A stretch of 64,000 bases of DNA from JAEUJM01 sp964635055 (lineage in GTDB: Bacteria; Actinomycetota; Acidimicrobiia; Acidimicrobiales; DATDAH01), in contig CAZWMT010000009.1 of NCBI GenBank assembly GCA_964635055.1, positions 1 through 64,000 on the forward strand, given 5' to 3'. Position numbers and translations under genes: made by a program. This document shows, one piece after another, positions 42,176-50,627 of this stretch (the stretch's first letter is position 1; the number at the start of each line of letters is the position of its first letter). Below the pieces are notes generated by a model. That model was not told the DNA's origin, searched no databases, and saw only the letters and a list, made by a program, of their open reading frames with translations.

Positions 42176-42964
42176 TCAGCCCACCCGGGCGGACTGGCCG
42201 CCGTCGACGGGCAGCACCACGCCGGTGATGAACGCCGCCTCGTCCGACGCGAGGAACAGCGCGGCGTTGGCGACGTCCCAGGCGGTGCCCTGGCGGCCCA
42301 TGGGCACGGCGGCGGCCCGGGCCGCGGCGACGGGCTCGCGGTCGCCGTCGCCGAGGCGGGCCACGGCGTCGACGGCCATGGGCGTGTCGATGAAGCCCGG
42401 CATGATCGCGTTGGCCCGCATGCCGTGCTTGGCGTTGGTGACCGCCAGGTTCTGGGTGAGGGCGTTCACGCCGGCCTTCGACAGCTTGTAGGCGGTGAGG
42501 CCGCCCGCCGACGCGATCGCCGCCAGCGACGACACGTTGACGATCGCCCCGTTGCCGCTGCGGCGCAGCGCGGGCACCGCCGCCCGGCAGGTTCGCCACA
42601 TGGCCCGCAGGTTCACCTCCATGATCCGGTCGTAGACGTCGTCGGACAGGTGGTGGGGAGGGGCGTCGCCGGCACCGATGCCGACGTTGTTGTGCAGGAT
42701 GTCGATGCGCCCGAACGCGTCGAGGGTCTCGGCCACCACCCGGTCGGGGCCGTCGTCGGTGGCGATGTCGGCCACCACCTGGACGGGGTCGGAGCCGGTC
42801 AGACGGGCCGTCTCGGCCAGGCTGGCCCGGTCGCGGTCGACCAGCAGCAGCCGGGCGCCCTCTCGGGCGAAGGTCACGGCGACGGCCCGCCCGTTGCCCA
42901 CGGTCTCGCCCTCGGTCTGGCCGGCGCCCACGACCACCGCCACTCGCCCCTCGAGTCGTCCCAC
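42176..42964 (-). CDS. Short-chain dehydrogenase/reductase (SDR)
   Basis: 262 residues, GTG start at 42964. The cofactor motif VVVGAGQTEGETVGNGRAVA is a variant of the classical TGxxxGxG with an insertion. LLLVDRD ends beta-2, so NAD is favoured. NNVGIGAG, catalytic Ser in IVNVSSLAA, Tyr and Lys in YKLSKAGV, and PVDGG near the end complete a classical SDR. The substrate is unknown. It converges on ychF with about 100 bp between stops, a stretch in which I see no feature. Confidence 0.9.
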   Translation of the reverse strand: MGRLEGRVAVVVGAGQTEGETVGNGRAVAVTFAREGARLLLVDRDRASLAETARLTGSDPVQVVADIATDDGPDRVVAETLDAFGRIDILHNNVGIGAGDAPPHHLSDDVYDRIMEVNLRAMWRTCRAAVPALRRSGNGAIVNVSSLAAIASAGGLTAYKLSKAGVNALTQNLAVTNAKHGMRANAIMPGFIDTPMAVDAVARLGDGDREPVAAARAAAVPMGRQGTAWDVANAALFLASDEAAFITGVVLPVDGGQSARVG

Positions 42965-43066
42965 GTTCGGCCCCCTGTCGGTGAGCGCCGCCGGCGGCGG
43001 CCGTCACCCCCATGGTGGCCCACGCCGGCGTTGCATCTGGCCCGGCGGCGGGCCAGAGTCAGCCCC

Positions 43067-43396
43067 GTGCCCTGGCTGTTGCGTGACGACAAGGTGCTGG
43101 CCAGCCTGGACATCGCCGACTCGCCCCGCCTGCGGGCGTGGGGTCTGCTGGGTGCGGACGGCATCGACGGGGCCCTGCTGCTCCGACCGGCGAGGGCAGT
43201 GCACACGATCGGCATGCGCTTCCCGATCGACGTGGCCTACTGCGACGCCGACTTCGTGGTGCTGCGCACCGTGCGCATGGTGCCCCACCGGATCGGGCGA
43301 CCGTGCCTGAAGTCCCGCTGTGTGATCGAGGCCGAAGCCGGCGCCTTCGAGCGCTGGGGTGTCGCCGCCGGCGTCCAACTCGAGGTGCGCCAGTGA
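43067..43396 (+). CDS. DUF192 family protein
   Basis: 109 residues, GTG at 43067. The run RARAWGLLG... and ALLLRPARAVHTIGMRFPID are the conserved DUF192 core (normally 'R..GLMfr..l.....M.F.....H.f.M..m.ipiDv.f.d'), followed by VAYCDADFVVLRTVRMVP and AFERWGVAAGVQLEV. Typical length. It lacks a signal peptide. Function unknown across the family. Confidence 0.85.
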   Translation: MPWLLRDDKVLASLDIADSPRLRAWGLLGADGIDGALLLRPARAVHTIGMRFPIDVAYCDADFVVLRTVRMVPHRIGRPCLKSRCVIEAEAGAFERWGVAAGVQLEVRQ

Positions 43397-43452
43397 CCCC
43401 GACCCCGGCCCCGACCCCGACCCCGGCCCGGGCCCCGACGCCGGCCCCGGCC
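43397..43452. repeat. GACCCCGGCC-type low-complexity repeat
   Basis: A run of GACCCC and GGCCCC units directly after the DUF192 stop codon, in the 170-bp convergent gap before the small membrane protein gene. It may reduce transcription read-through or reflect slippage. The rest of the gap (to 43566) shows no feature. Confidence 0.7.
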
Positions 43453-43566
43453 ACCCGGGCCTCGGGCGGCGAGCCGCCCTGGTGGGGAGGCGTCGCCGTG
43501 CTCGGCGGCACGGCGCGGACGTGCCGGGCGACTCGGGGTGGCGACGCCGCGCCGGCGCAGCGAGCG

Positions 43567-43821
43567 TCAGCGCCCGTTGCCGACGCCTCGACCCGGCACC
43601 CACCGACGGATCAGGCCCACCGCGGCGACCAGGGCCCACGTGGCGTTCAACAGCACGAAGCCCCACTGGGCGTTCACGAAGGCGCTCGTGGCGAGGATCG
43701 CCGCGCCGACCAGGTTCACCACCAGGTAGGCCGGGGTCTCCGGCGACCACCGGCCCGCCTGGGCCAGAGCGAAGGCGACCAGCACCAGGAGCGCACCCAC
43801 GATCTGGACGGCGGTCGCCAT
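43567..43821 (-). CDS. Small two- or three-helix membrane protein (CBU_0592-like)
   Basis: 84 residues, ATG at 43821. Three hydrophobic segments: VQIVGALLVLVAFALAQAG, PAYLVVNLVGAAILATSAFV and WGFVLLNATWALVAAVGLI. The layout and the WGFVLLNxxWAxVAxxGLI pattern match small membrane proteins annotated as CBU_0592 family. Function unknown. Its start codon overlaps that of rsmI on the other strand. Confidence 0.75.
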   Translation of the reverse strand: MATAVQIVGALLVLVAFALAQAGRWSPETPAYLVVNLVGAAILATSAFVNAQWGFVLLNATWALVAAVGLIRRWVPGRGVGNGR

Positions 43822-44692
43822 GGTGGACGGTGACGGTAGCGGGCAGGCTCGGCGGGGCGCGCTGGTGCTCGTGGCCACCCCGATCGGCAACCTGGGCGAC
43901 CTTTCGCCGCGAGCGGTCGAGGCCCTGGCCGGCGCCGACGTGGTGGCCTGCGAGGACACCCGTCGCACCGGCCGCCTGCTCGAGCACGCCGGCGTGCGTG
44001 CGCCCCGCCTGCTGGTGGTGAACGACCACACCGAGCCGGCCCAGGTGCGCACGGTGCTGGAGCTGCTCGACGCCGGGCAGCGGGTGGCCGTGGTGACCGA
44101 CGCGGGCATGCCGGGGATCTCCGACCCGGGTGAGCGGCTCGTGGCGGCGGCGGCGGCCGCGGGCCACCGCGTCGAGGTCGTGCCGGGTCCTTCGGCCGCG
44201 GTCACCGGTCTGGTGGCCAGCGGCCTCCCCACCGGCCGGTTCTGCTTCGAGGGGTTCCTGCCCCGCAAGGGGTCGGGCCGCCGCGAGCGTCTGGCGGCGC
44301 TCGCCGCCGAGCCGCGCACGATGGTGCTCTACGAGGCGCCGCACCGGGTGGCCCGCACGCTGGCCGACCTGGCCGCCGCCCTGGGCCCCTCCCGCAAGGT
44401 GGTCCTGGCGCGCGAGCTCACCAAGCTGCACGAGGAGGTGTGGCGGGGACCACTCTCGGCGGCGGTCGAGTGGGCCGAGGCGCACCCGCCGCGGGGAGAG
44501 TTCGTGTTGGTGGTTGCGGGTGCGCCCGAGGCGCCACCTGCCGACGACGACGCCGTGGTGGCAGCACTGCAGGCCGAGCTGGACGCGGGGGCGTCGAAGC
44601 GCGACGCAGCCGCGCACGTGGCCGCCGCGCTGGGCGTGGCCAAGCGGCGGGCCTACGACCTGGCGGTGCGCCTCGTGGTGACCGCCCCGTGA
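43820..44692 (+). CDS. rsmI: 16S rRNA (cytidine-2'-O)-methyltransferase RsmI
   Basis: 290 residues. LVLVATPIGNLGDLSPRAVE, ACEDTRRTGRLL, VVTDAGMPGISDPGERLV, VVPGPSAAVTGLVASGLP, and FCFEGFLPRKGSGRRERL are the RsmI SAM-binding and fold signatures (tetrapyrrole-methylase fold). It 2'-O-methylates C1402 (E. coli numbering) of 16S rRNA. The ATG at 43820 overlaps the divergent ATG; GTG at 43823 is an alternative. The C-terminal ~60 residues (GASKRDAAAHVAAALGVAKRR) form the usual extra helical domain. It is coupled to the next gene by a GTGA overlap. Confidence 0.95.
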   Translation: MVDGDGSGQARRGALVLVATPIGNLGDLSPRAVEALAGADVVACEDTRRTGRLLEHAGVRAPRLLVVNDHTEPAQVRTVLELLDAGQRVAVVTDAGMPGISDPGERLVAAAAAAGHRVEVVPGPSAAVTGLVASGLPTGRFCFEGFLPRKGSGRRERLAALAAEPRTMVLYEAPHRVARTLADLAAALGPSRKVVLARELTKLHEEVWRGPLSAAVEWAEAHPPRGEFVLVVAGAPEAPPADDDAVVAALQAELDAGASKRDAAAHVAAALGVAKRRAYDLAVRLVVTAP

Positions 44693-45030
44693 CCGATCGG
44701 CGGCGCGGCCGCAGGCGGGTGGGCCTCGACCTGGACGAGGTCTACGACGCCGACACCCTCGCGGCGCTCGACGCCGGCGCCGAGCCCCCACGGCCGCCGG
44801 CGCCACCGGCCGGCGAGGTGCTGGGGGGCTGGCGGCGGGCGTTCGTCGGCGGCAGCATCGTCACCGGCCTGGCGCTGGGCATGGGGGAGGTGTTCGACCC
44901 CGACATCAACCGTGAGCCGGTGTTCGAGCCGGCTCCCGACCCGGGCCTCGAGCCGGTCGGTCGGGTCACCCTGCTCTTCGTGCCCGGCGACCCCCAGGCG
45001 ACGGTGGCCGTGGTGCGGCGCTTCGCCTGA
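44689..45030 (+). CDS. Hypothetical protein encoded downstream of rsmI
   Basis: 113 residues; GTG at 44689 overlaps the rsmI stop (GTGA). A basic start (TDRRRGRRRVGLD), a proline-rich stretch, a hydrophobic segment (GGSIVTGLALGMGEVF) and a C-terminal strand (RVTLLFVPGDPQATVAVVRR). I do not recognise a domain. It may be a small membrane-associated protein. Confidence 0.65.
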   Translation: MTDRRRGRRRVGLDLDEVYDADTLAALDAGAEPPRPPAPPAGEVLGGWRRAFVGGSIVTGLALGMGEVFDPDINREPVFEPAPDPGLEPVGRVTLLFVPGDPQATVAVVRRFA

Positions 45031-45102
45031 CCGCGGACGCGATCGGGCCCGAGCGCGGGCGGGTCCACCGTTGTTGTCAGACCCCCTGTGCACACTCTGG
45101 GC

Positions 45103-46251
45103 ATGGTCACCGTGCTCTTCGCCGTCCTGCTCGTGCTGGTCACCGCCGCCGTCGTGGGGGCCGTGGTGTGGGTGGTGCTGTCCCGGCAGGCCGAGACGGC
45201 GCGCGATGCCACGGTGCGGGCGGCGGTGGACACCGTCTATGCCATGGCCGGCGACAAGCTGGGCGACCACCTGGCCGCGGGCTCCCGCGAGATCGACCTG
45301 CACGGTCAGGCCATCACGCAGCAGGTCGAGGGCATGGCCGGCGAGCTCAACCAGGTGCGCGAGCTGGTCGCCGCCCTGCAGCGCGACCGTGCCGACCAGC
45401 AGGGCCGGCTCGAGACCCGGCTCGAGGAGGCCGCCCGCCAGAGCGCCGATCTGGCCAACGTCACCGGCGCGCTGCGTCAGGCGCTGGCCAGCCCCCAGGC
45501 CCGGGGCCAGTGGGGCGAGCGCATGGCCGACGACGTGTTGCACCGGGCCGGGTTCGTCGAGGGGGTCAGCTACACGAAGCGCAAGGCCACCGACGCCGGC
45601 ACGATCCCCGACTTCACCTTCCTGTTGCCCGACGGCGACGTGTTGCACATGGACGTCAAGTTCCCGGCGTCGGCCTACCTGCGCTACCTCGAGTGCGAGT
45701 CCGACACCGATCGAGAGCAGCACCGCCGCCAGTTCCTGCGCGACGTGCGGGCCCGGGTGAAGGAGCTCACGGTCCGCGACTACGCCGATCCCCGCTCCAC
45801 GCCGGGCTACCTGTTGCTGTTCATCCCCAACGAGAGCATCTACTCGTTCATGCACACGTCGGACCCCGAGGTGCTCGATCATGCTCTTGCCCAGCGGGTG
45901 GTGCTGTGCTCGCCGTCCACGCTGTTCGCGGTCCTGGCCGTGGTGCGCCAGGCGATCGACCACTTCCAGCTCGACCGGGCCTCCAACGAGATCCTCGAGT
46001 GCCTGGGCACGTTCACCCGGCAGTGGGAGAAGTTCTCCGACCAACTCGACAAGGTGGGTCGCCAGCTCGACAGCGGCCAGCGGGCCTTCAGCGAGTTGGC
46101 CGGCACGCGACGCAACCAGCTGCAGCGGGCGGTCGACGCCGTGGTCGACCTGCGCGAGCGCCGGGGGGTCGACGAGGCGAGCCGGACGGTCGGCGCCCCT
46201 GGCGGTGCCGAGCCCGGGGTGCTCCACCTCCGTGAGGTCAGTGGTGCCTGA
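45103..46251 (+). CDS. rmuC: DNA recombination protein RmuC homologue
   Basis: 382 residues from ATG at 45103 (a GTG at 45088 would add five). N-terminal membrane helix (VLFAVLLVLVTAAVVGAVVW), a long coiled coil to about 125, then the RmuC nuclease-like core: GQWGERMADDVLHRAGFVEG, IPDFTFLLPDGDVLHMDVKF, AYLRYLE and LLLFIPNESIYSFM. The D...DxK elements fit a PD-(D/E)xK fold. RmuC limits inversions at short inverted repeats in E. coli. It is independent of metG, which follows after 160 bp containing no recognised feature. Confidence 0.9.
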   Translation: MVTVLFAVLLVLVTAAVVGAVVWVVLSRQAETARDATVRAAVDTVYAMAGDKLGDHLAAGSREIDLHGQAITQQVEGMAGELNQVRELVAALQRDRADQQGRLETRLEEAARQSADLANVTGALRQALASPQARGQWGERMADDVLHRAGFVEGVSYTKRKATDAGTIPDFTFLLPDGDVLHMDVKFPASAYLRYLECESDTDREQHRRQFLRDVRARVKELTVRDYADPRSTPGYLLLFIPNESIYSFMHTSDPEVLDHALAQRVVLCSPSTLFAVLAVVRQAIDHFQLDRASNEILECLGTFTRQWEKFSDQLDKVGRQLDSGQRAFSELAGTRRNQLQRAVDAVVDLRERRGVDEASRTVGAPGGAEPGVLHLREVSGA

Positions 46252-46411
46252 GCTCCGGTCGCTGGCCACCGGTCTGCTCCGGGCCCGGTCCCGGACCCGG
46301 CGTGCGGCCGCACTCCCCGCCTCGGCACCGGGCCGGCGGCCCCGCCCACCTCCGTGTCCGCCCCCGGAAACGCCGCCGGGACGGGTTGTCCGCCCTCGGT
46401 AGCCTGAGCCG

Positions 46412-47917
46412 GTGCCCCGACGCTTCTACGTCACGACGCCGATCTACTACGTCAACGACGTCCCTCACATCGGCCACGCGTACACCACGGTCATCACCGA
46501 CGCGGTGGCCCGGTGGCACCGCCTGCTCGGCGACGACGTGTGGTTCCTCACCGGCACCGACGAGCACGGACTCAAGGTGCAGCGCGCCGCCGAGGAGCGG
46601 GGCCTCACTCCTCAGGAGCACGCCGATGCCACCAGTGCCCGGTTCCGCGAGGCGTGGCGGTTGCTGGACATCTCGAACGACGACTTCATCCGCACCACCG
46701 AGCCACGCCACGCTGTCGCGGTGCAGAAGCTGATGCAGGCCGCCTACGACAACGGCTACATCGTGAAAGACACCTACGAGGGCCTGTACTGCGTGTCGTG
46801 CGAGGCGTACTACACCGAGGACGACCTGATCGACGGGCTGTGCCCCATCCACAAGCGGCCGGTGGAGACCCTGAGCGAGGAGAACTGGTTCTTCACGCTC
46901 TCCGCGTTCGAGGACCGGTTGCTCGAGTGGTACGACCGCGGCGACGTTGTCCTTCCGGAGGGGAAGCGCAACGAGGCACAAGGCATCGTGCGCCAGGGCC
47001 TGCGTGACATCTCGATCAGCCGTACCTCCATCGACTGGGGCATTCCGGTGCCGTGGGACCCCGACCACGTCTTCTACGTCTGGTACGACGCGCTGATCAA
47101 CTACGCCACCGCGGTGGGCTACGGCGACGACCGCGAGCGTTTCGAAGCCTGGTGGCCGGAGGTCCACCACGTGATCGGCAAGGACATCCTGCGCTTCCAC
47201 ACGGTGTACTGGCCGGCGTTGCTGATGGCGGCCGGGGAGTTGCCCCCCGAGCAGGTGCAGGTGCACGGCTTCTTGTTGATCGGCGGCGAGAAGATGTCGA
47301 AGACGGCGCTGAACCAGATCTTCCCCGCCGACCTGGTGGCCGACTTCGGGGTGGACGGGTTCCGCTACCACTTCCTGCGCGAGAACCCGTTCGGGCCCGA
47401 CGGCGACTTCAGCTACGAGGCCGTGGTGGCCCGCTACAACGGCGACCTGGCCAACAACCTGGGCAACCTGCTGTCGCGGGTCGCGACGGTGGTGGGCAAG
47501 AAGTGTGGCGGCGTCGCACCGGCGCCACGCGCCGACAGCCCCCTCGCCCCGGTGGTGGCCGAGGCCTGGGCGGCCACGGCCGAGGCCTGGGGTCGGTTCG
47601 CGCCCTCGGTCGCGCTCGAGGCCACCTGGCGCATCATCCGGGAGGCCAACGCGCTGCTCGAGGCGGCCGAGCCCTGGAAGGCCGAGCCCGGGCCCGAGGT
47701 GGACGCGGTGCTGGGCGATGCCCTCGAGGCCCTGCGCATCGTGTCGATCCTCGCCAGCCCAGCCGTGCCCGAGGCCACGGCCGAGATCTGGCGGCGCCTG
47801 GGCCTGCCCGGCTCGCCGGCCGATCAGCGCCTGCCCGGCGCGGCCGCCTGGGGCGGTTACCCGGGTGGCGCCGCCATCGAGACCGGGGCACCGCTGTTCC
47901 CCCGCATCAAGGCATGA
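46412..47917 (+). CDS. metG: Methionyl-tRNA synthetase
   Basis: 501 residues, GTG start. Class I signatures: YYVNDVPHIGHAYT (HIGH) and GGEKMSKTALNQ (KMSKS variant KMSKT). The connective peptide has YCVSCEAYY and LCPIHKRP, giving three Cys and a His where two zinc knuckles are possible in other forms. The anticodon-binding helices contain YNGDLANNLGNLLSRVATV. No C-terminal tRNA-binding EMAP domain, so this is the short form. It charges initiator and elongator tRNA-Met. Confidence 0.97.
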   Translation: MPRRFYVTTPIYYVNDVPHIGHAYTTVITDAVARWHRLLGDDVWFLTGTDEHGLKVQRAAEERGLTPQEHADATSARFREAWRLLDISNDDFIRTTEPRHAVAVQKLMQAAYDNGYIVKDTYEGLYCVSCEAYYTEDDLIDGLCPIHKRPVETLSEENWFFTLSAFEDRLLEWYDRGDVVLPEGKRNEAQGIVRQGLRDISISRTSIDWGIPVPWDPDHVFYVWYDALINYATAVGYGDDRERFEAWWPEVHHVIGKDILRFHTVYWPALLMAAGELPPEQVQVHGFLLIGGEKMSKTALNQIFPADLVADFGVDGFRYHFLRENPFGPDGDFSYEAVVARYNGDLANNLGNLLSRVATVVGKKCGGVAPAPRADSPLAPVVAEAWAATAEAWGRFAPSVALEATWRIIREANALLEAAEPWKAEPGPEVDAVLGDALEALRIVSILASPAVPEATAEIWRRLGLPGSPADQRLPGAAAWGGYPGGAAIETGAPLFPRIKA

Positions 47918-47944
47918 GGGTCGACACCCGCCGATGACCTGCCG

Positions 47945-48706
47945 ATGACCCGCTGGACCGACAACCACTGCCACCTTCCGGGAGACCTCGGCGAGGCCGC
48001 GTCGCTCGTCACCGCCGCGCGCGCCGTGGGTGTCGAGCGCCTGGTCAACGTGGGCACCGACGTCGCGTCCTCGCGGGTGGCGGCGACGGTGGCCGATGCG
48101 TTCGACGGGGTGTGGGCCACCGCCGGCGTCCACCCCCACGACGCCTCCGGCGGTATCGACGGCCTGGCCGACCTGTTGGGCGTCTCCTCGGTGGTGGCGG
48201 TGGGGGAGTGCGGGCTCGACTACCACTACGACCATTCGCCCCGCGGTGTGCAGCGTGACGTCTTCGCGGCGCAGATCGCCCTTGCCCACGAACGGTCGAT
48301 GCCCCTCGTCATCCACACCCGGGAGGCATGGGACGACACGTTCGCCATCCTCGACCGCGAGGGGGTGCCCGAACGCACCGTGGTGCACTGCTTCACCGGT
48401 GGCCCCGATGAGGCCGAGGCGTCGCTGTCCCGCGGTGCGTACGTGTCGATCAGCGGCATCGTCACCTTCAAGGCCGCGGACGACGTCCGGGCGGCGGCCG
48501 CCCTGTGCCCCCTCGACCGACTCCTGGTGGAGACCGACGCCCCGTACCTCGCCCCCGTGCCCCACCGGGGGCGCCCCAACCGCCCCGACCTGGTGGTGCA
48601 CGTCGGTGCGGCGGTGGCGGAGGCGAAGGGCGTCACGATCGACACCGTGGCCGCGACGACCTGGGCCACCGCCGAGCGTCTCTACGGTCTCGGCACCCAC
48701 AGCTGA
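47945..48706 (+). CDS. tatD: TatD-family metal-dependent DNase
   Basis: 253 residues, ATG at 47945, 27 bp after metG, a common actinobacterial gene order. Metal ligands: DNHCHLPGD (HxH), VAVGECGLDYHYD (Glu), LVIHTREAWDD (His), VVHCFTGGPDEA (His) and LLVETDAPYLAPVP (Asp). A complete TatD amidohydrolase-fold hydrolase, thought to act as a 3'-5' exonuclease in DNA repair. Confidence 0.95.
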   Translation: MTRWTDNHCHLPGDLGEAASLVTAARAVGVERLVNVGTDVASSRVAATVADAFDGVWATAGVHPHDASGGIDGLADLLGVSSVVAVGECGLDYHYDHSPRGVQRDVFAAQIALAHERSMPLVIHTREAWDDTFAILDREGVPERTVVHCFTGGPDEAEASLSRGAYVSISGIVTFKAADDVRAAAALCPLDRLLVETDAPYLAPVPHRGRPNRPDLVVHVGAAVAEAKGVTIDTVAATTWATAERLYGLGTHS

Positions 48707-48778
48707 CCCGGCTCCGGCAGCACCGTCGCTGCGAATCGGCGCGACGCGTTGCGGTTGTGTTACGGTTCTGCTTCCACT

Positions 48779-49471
48779 ATGCGACGAGCGGACACGGGGC
48801 GGGTCGACGGGCTGCAGGACGGCCGCAAGCAGCGCCGTCGGGCGCGGCTGCTGGCCACCTCGACCGGGTTGATCGCGGTGCCCCTGGTGGCGCTGGCCCT
48901 CGCGGGATCGATCAGCTCGCCTGAGCTCTCGGGCACCGAGGTGCGCACCCAGGGGGTCACCTCCTCGACCGTGCCGGTGGTCGGTCGCGAGGCGGTGCCC
49001 GCTCCGCAGCGCTCGGTGGTGCCGAAGGGGGTGGCCGTGGTGGCGCCGCCCACGACCACCACCACCGCACCGCCCCCGCCGCCCACCACCGAGGCGCCAC
49101 CCGCGCCCGAGGCCGCCCCCGAGCCCGCTCCGGCCGACACCCCCGAGCCGGTCGTGGTCACGGTGCCGCCGGCGCCCGCCGCACCGCCCCCGGCGCCCGC
49201 CCCCGCCCCCGCGCCGGCGCCCGCCGGCAGTGTCAGCGCCAACCTCGATGCCATCGCCCAGTGCGAGTCAGGCGGTAATCCCGACGCCTACAACCCGGCG
49301 GGCTACTACGGCGCGTTCCAGTTCTCGCTGGCCACCTGGTGGGGCCTCGGGTTCACGGGCGACCCGCGCGACTACACCTATGCGGAGCAGAAGTACGGGG
49401 CGATCGCGCTCTACAACCGCAGCGGCTACTCCCCGTGGCCGTCCTGCGCCCGCCGCCTCGGCCTGATCTGA
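48779..49471 (+). CDS. Secreted Rpf-like transglycosylase with Pro/Ala-rich linker
   Basis: 230 residues from ATG at 48779 (a TTG at 48749 would add ten, less likely). A membrane or signal segment follows a basic stretch (LLATSTGLIAVPLVALALAG). Residues ~90-155 are Pro/Ala/Thr-rich, a wall-spanning linker. The C-terminal ~75 residues are a resuscitation-promoting-factor domain: LDAIAQCESGGNP (catalytic Glu), YYGAFQFSLATWWGLGFTG, and WPSCARRLGLI with the disulfide-forming Cys. It cuts peptidoglycan during growth or exit from dormancy. It is followed by a hairpin at 49519. Confidence 0.9.
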   Translation: MRRADTGRVDGLQDGRKQRRRARLLATSTGLIAVPLVALALAGSISSPELSGTEVRTQGVTSSTVPVVGREAVPAPQRSVVPKGVAVVAPPTTTTTAPPPPPTTEAPPAPEAAPEPAPADTPEPVVVTVPPAPAAPPPAPAPAPAPAPAGSVSANLDAIAQCESGGNPDAYNPAGYYGAFQFSLATWWGLGFTGDPRDYTYAEQKYGAIALYNRSGYSPWPSCARRLGLI

Positions 49472-49518
49472 CCGAACCCTCCGGCGGCGACGTCCGAGGC
49501 ACCGCGCCGCCGGCCTGG

Positions 49519-49539
49519 GCGCGGGCGCAGCGCCCGCGC
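49519..49539. terminator. GC-rich hairpin after the Rpf-like gene
   Basis: GCGCGGGCGC, one A, GCGCCCGCGC: a perfect 10-bp stem 48 bp past the stop codon. There is no T tract, as is usual for candidate terminators in high-GC genomes. The rest of the 163-bp gap to rsmA shows no feature. Confidence 0.45.
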
Positions 49540-49634
49540 GGGCGCCGCGGGGACACGCAGGCGGCTTCCCCCTTCGGCCGGGAGGCACCTCGCCGCCACC
49601 CCGGCGGGATCGAGCCCGCCCGTACACTCGCCGG

Positions 49635-50441
49635 GTGCTGACCCGGAGCGATGTGGTGGCGCTGCTCGCAGCCCACGACCTGGCTCCCAGCCGGGCGCTG
49701 GGCCAGAACTTCGTGGTCGACCCCAACACCGTGCGCAAGGTGGTCGACCTGGCCGGGGTGGGGCCCGGCGACCCGGTCGTCGAGATCGGGGCCGGACTGG
49801 GATCGCTCACGCTCGCGCTGGCCGACGCCGGTGCCGAGGTGACCGCGGTGGAGATCGACCGTCACCTGGTGCCCGTGCTGCGCGAGGTCGTCGGCGGGCG
49901 TGCCCGGGTGGTGGAGGGCGACGCCCGCGCCTTGGACTGGCCGGTGGTGTTGGCCGACCACCCGCGCTGGTCGCTGGTGGCCAACCTGCCCTACAACATC
50001 GCCACCCCCTTGGTGGCCGACCTCCTCGACCAGGTGCCGGCGATCGACAGGATGCTGGTGATGGTCCAACGCGAAGCCGCCGTGCGCCTCGCCGCCGGCC
50101 CGGGCAGCAAGGCCTACGGGATCCCGTCGGTGAAGGTGGCGTACTGGGCCACGGCCGAGGTGGTGGCTCGGGTGGGGCCCAACGTGTTCCTGCCCCGGCC
50201 CAACGTCGAGTCCGCGCTCGTGCGCATCGTCCGCCGACCCACCCCGGCGGTGACCGCCGACCCCGAACGGCTCTTCGCCCTGGTGCGGGCCGGGTTCGGC
50301 CAGCGCCGCAAGATGCTCCGCCGTGCGCTGTCGGGGCTGGTCGACGCGGACGCCTTCGTGGCCGCGGGCGTCGCCCCCGAGGCGCGCGCCGAGGACCTCG
50401 ACGTCGAGGCCTGGGGTCGCCTGGCCGACGCCGCCCCCTGA
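49635..50441 (+). CDS. rsmA: 16S rRNA dimethyladenosine transferase RsmA/KsgA
   Basis: 268 residues, GTG start. LGQNFVVDPNTVRKVVDLAG, VVEIGAGLGSLTLALADAG (SAM motif I), VTAVEIDRHLVPVL, VVEGDARALDW and the catalytic SLVANLPYNIATPL motif (N-L-P-Y) identify it. The C-terminal domain has FLPRPNVESALVRI and FGQRRKMLRRAL. It dimethylates A1518 and A1519 of 16S rRNA (E. coli numbering). ispE follows, the usual actinobacterial order. Confidence 0.97.
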   Translation: MLTRSDVVALLAAHDLAPSRALGQNFVVDPNTVRKVVDLAGVGPGDPVVEIGAGLGSLTLALADAGAEVTAVEIDRHLVPVLREVVGGRARVVEGDARALDWPVVLADHPRWSLVANLPYNIATPLVADLLDQVPAIDRMLVMVQREAAVRLAAGPGSKAYGIPSVKVAYWATAEVVARVGPNVFLPRPNVESALVRIVRRPTPAVTADPERLFALVRAGFGQRRKMLRRALSGLVDADAFVAAGVAPEARAEDLDVEAWGRLADAAP

Positions 50442-50523
50442 CATCCGCCTCGGGCATTCCGGCACCGGCGGCCGCCGGCGCGGCGGCGGTGCGCCACCTC
50501 GACGTGGCCTGCTCGACCTCGGC

Positions 50524-50557
50524 TTGCCGGTCCTGCCGGTCCTGCCGGTGCTGCCGG
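50524..50557. repeat. Short 9-bp tandem repeat in the rsmA-ispE gap
   Basis: About four copies of CTGCCGGTC in the 186-bp gap between rsmA and ispE. Low complexity and probably non-coding. No further feature is visible in this gap. Confidence 0.7.
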
Positions 50558-50627
50558 CTCGCGACTCGATGTTTCCGCCGCCCCCACAGCGCCCGGCGTC
50601 CGGCCGACACCGCACTACTGTCGGCCT

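Noticed and set aside
48707..48778. c-di-AMP (ydaO) riboswitch ahead of the Rpf-like gene
   Set aside because: The gap is too short (72 bp) for the aptamer and has none of its conserved segments that I can see.
48760..49254. Minus-strand Gly/Val/Thr-rich frame opposite the Rpf-like gene
   Set aside because: Antisense of the Pro/Ala linker; glycine runs are a repeat artefact.
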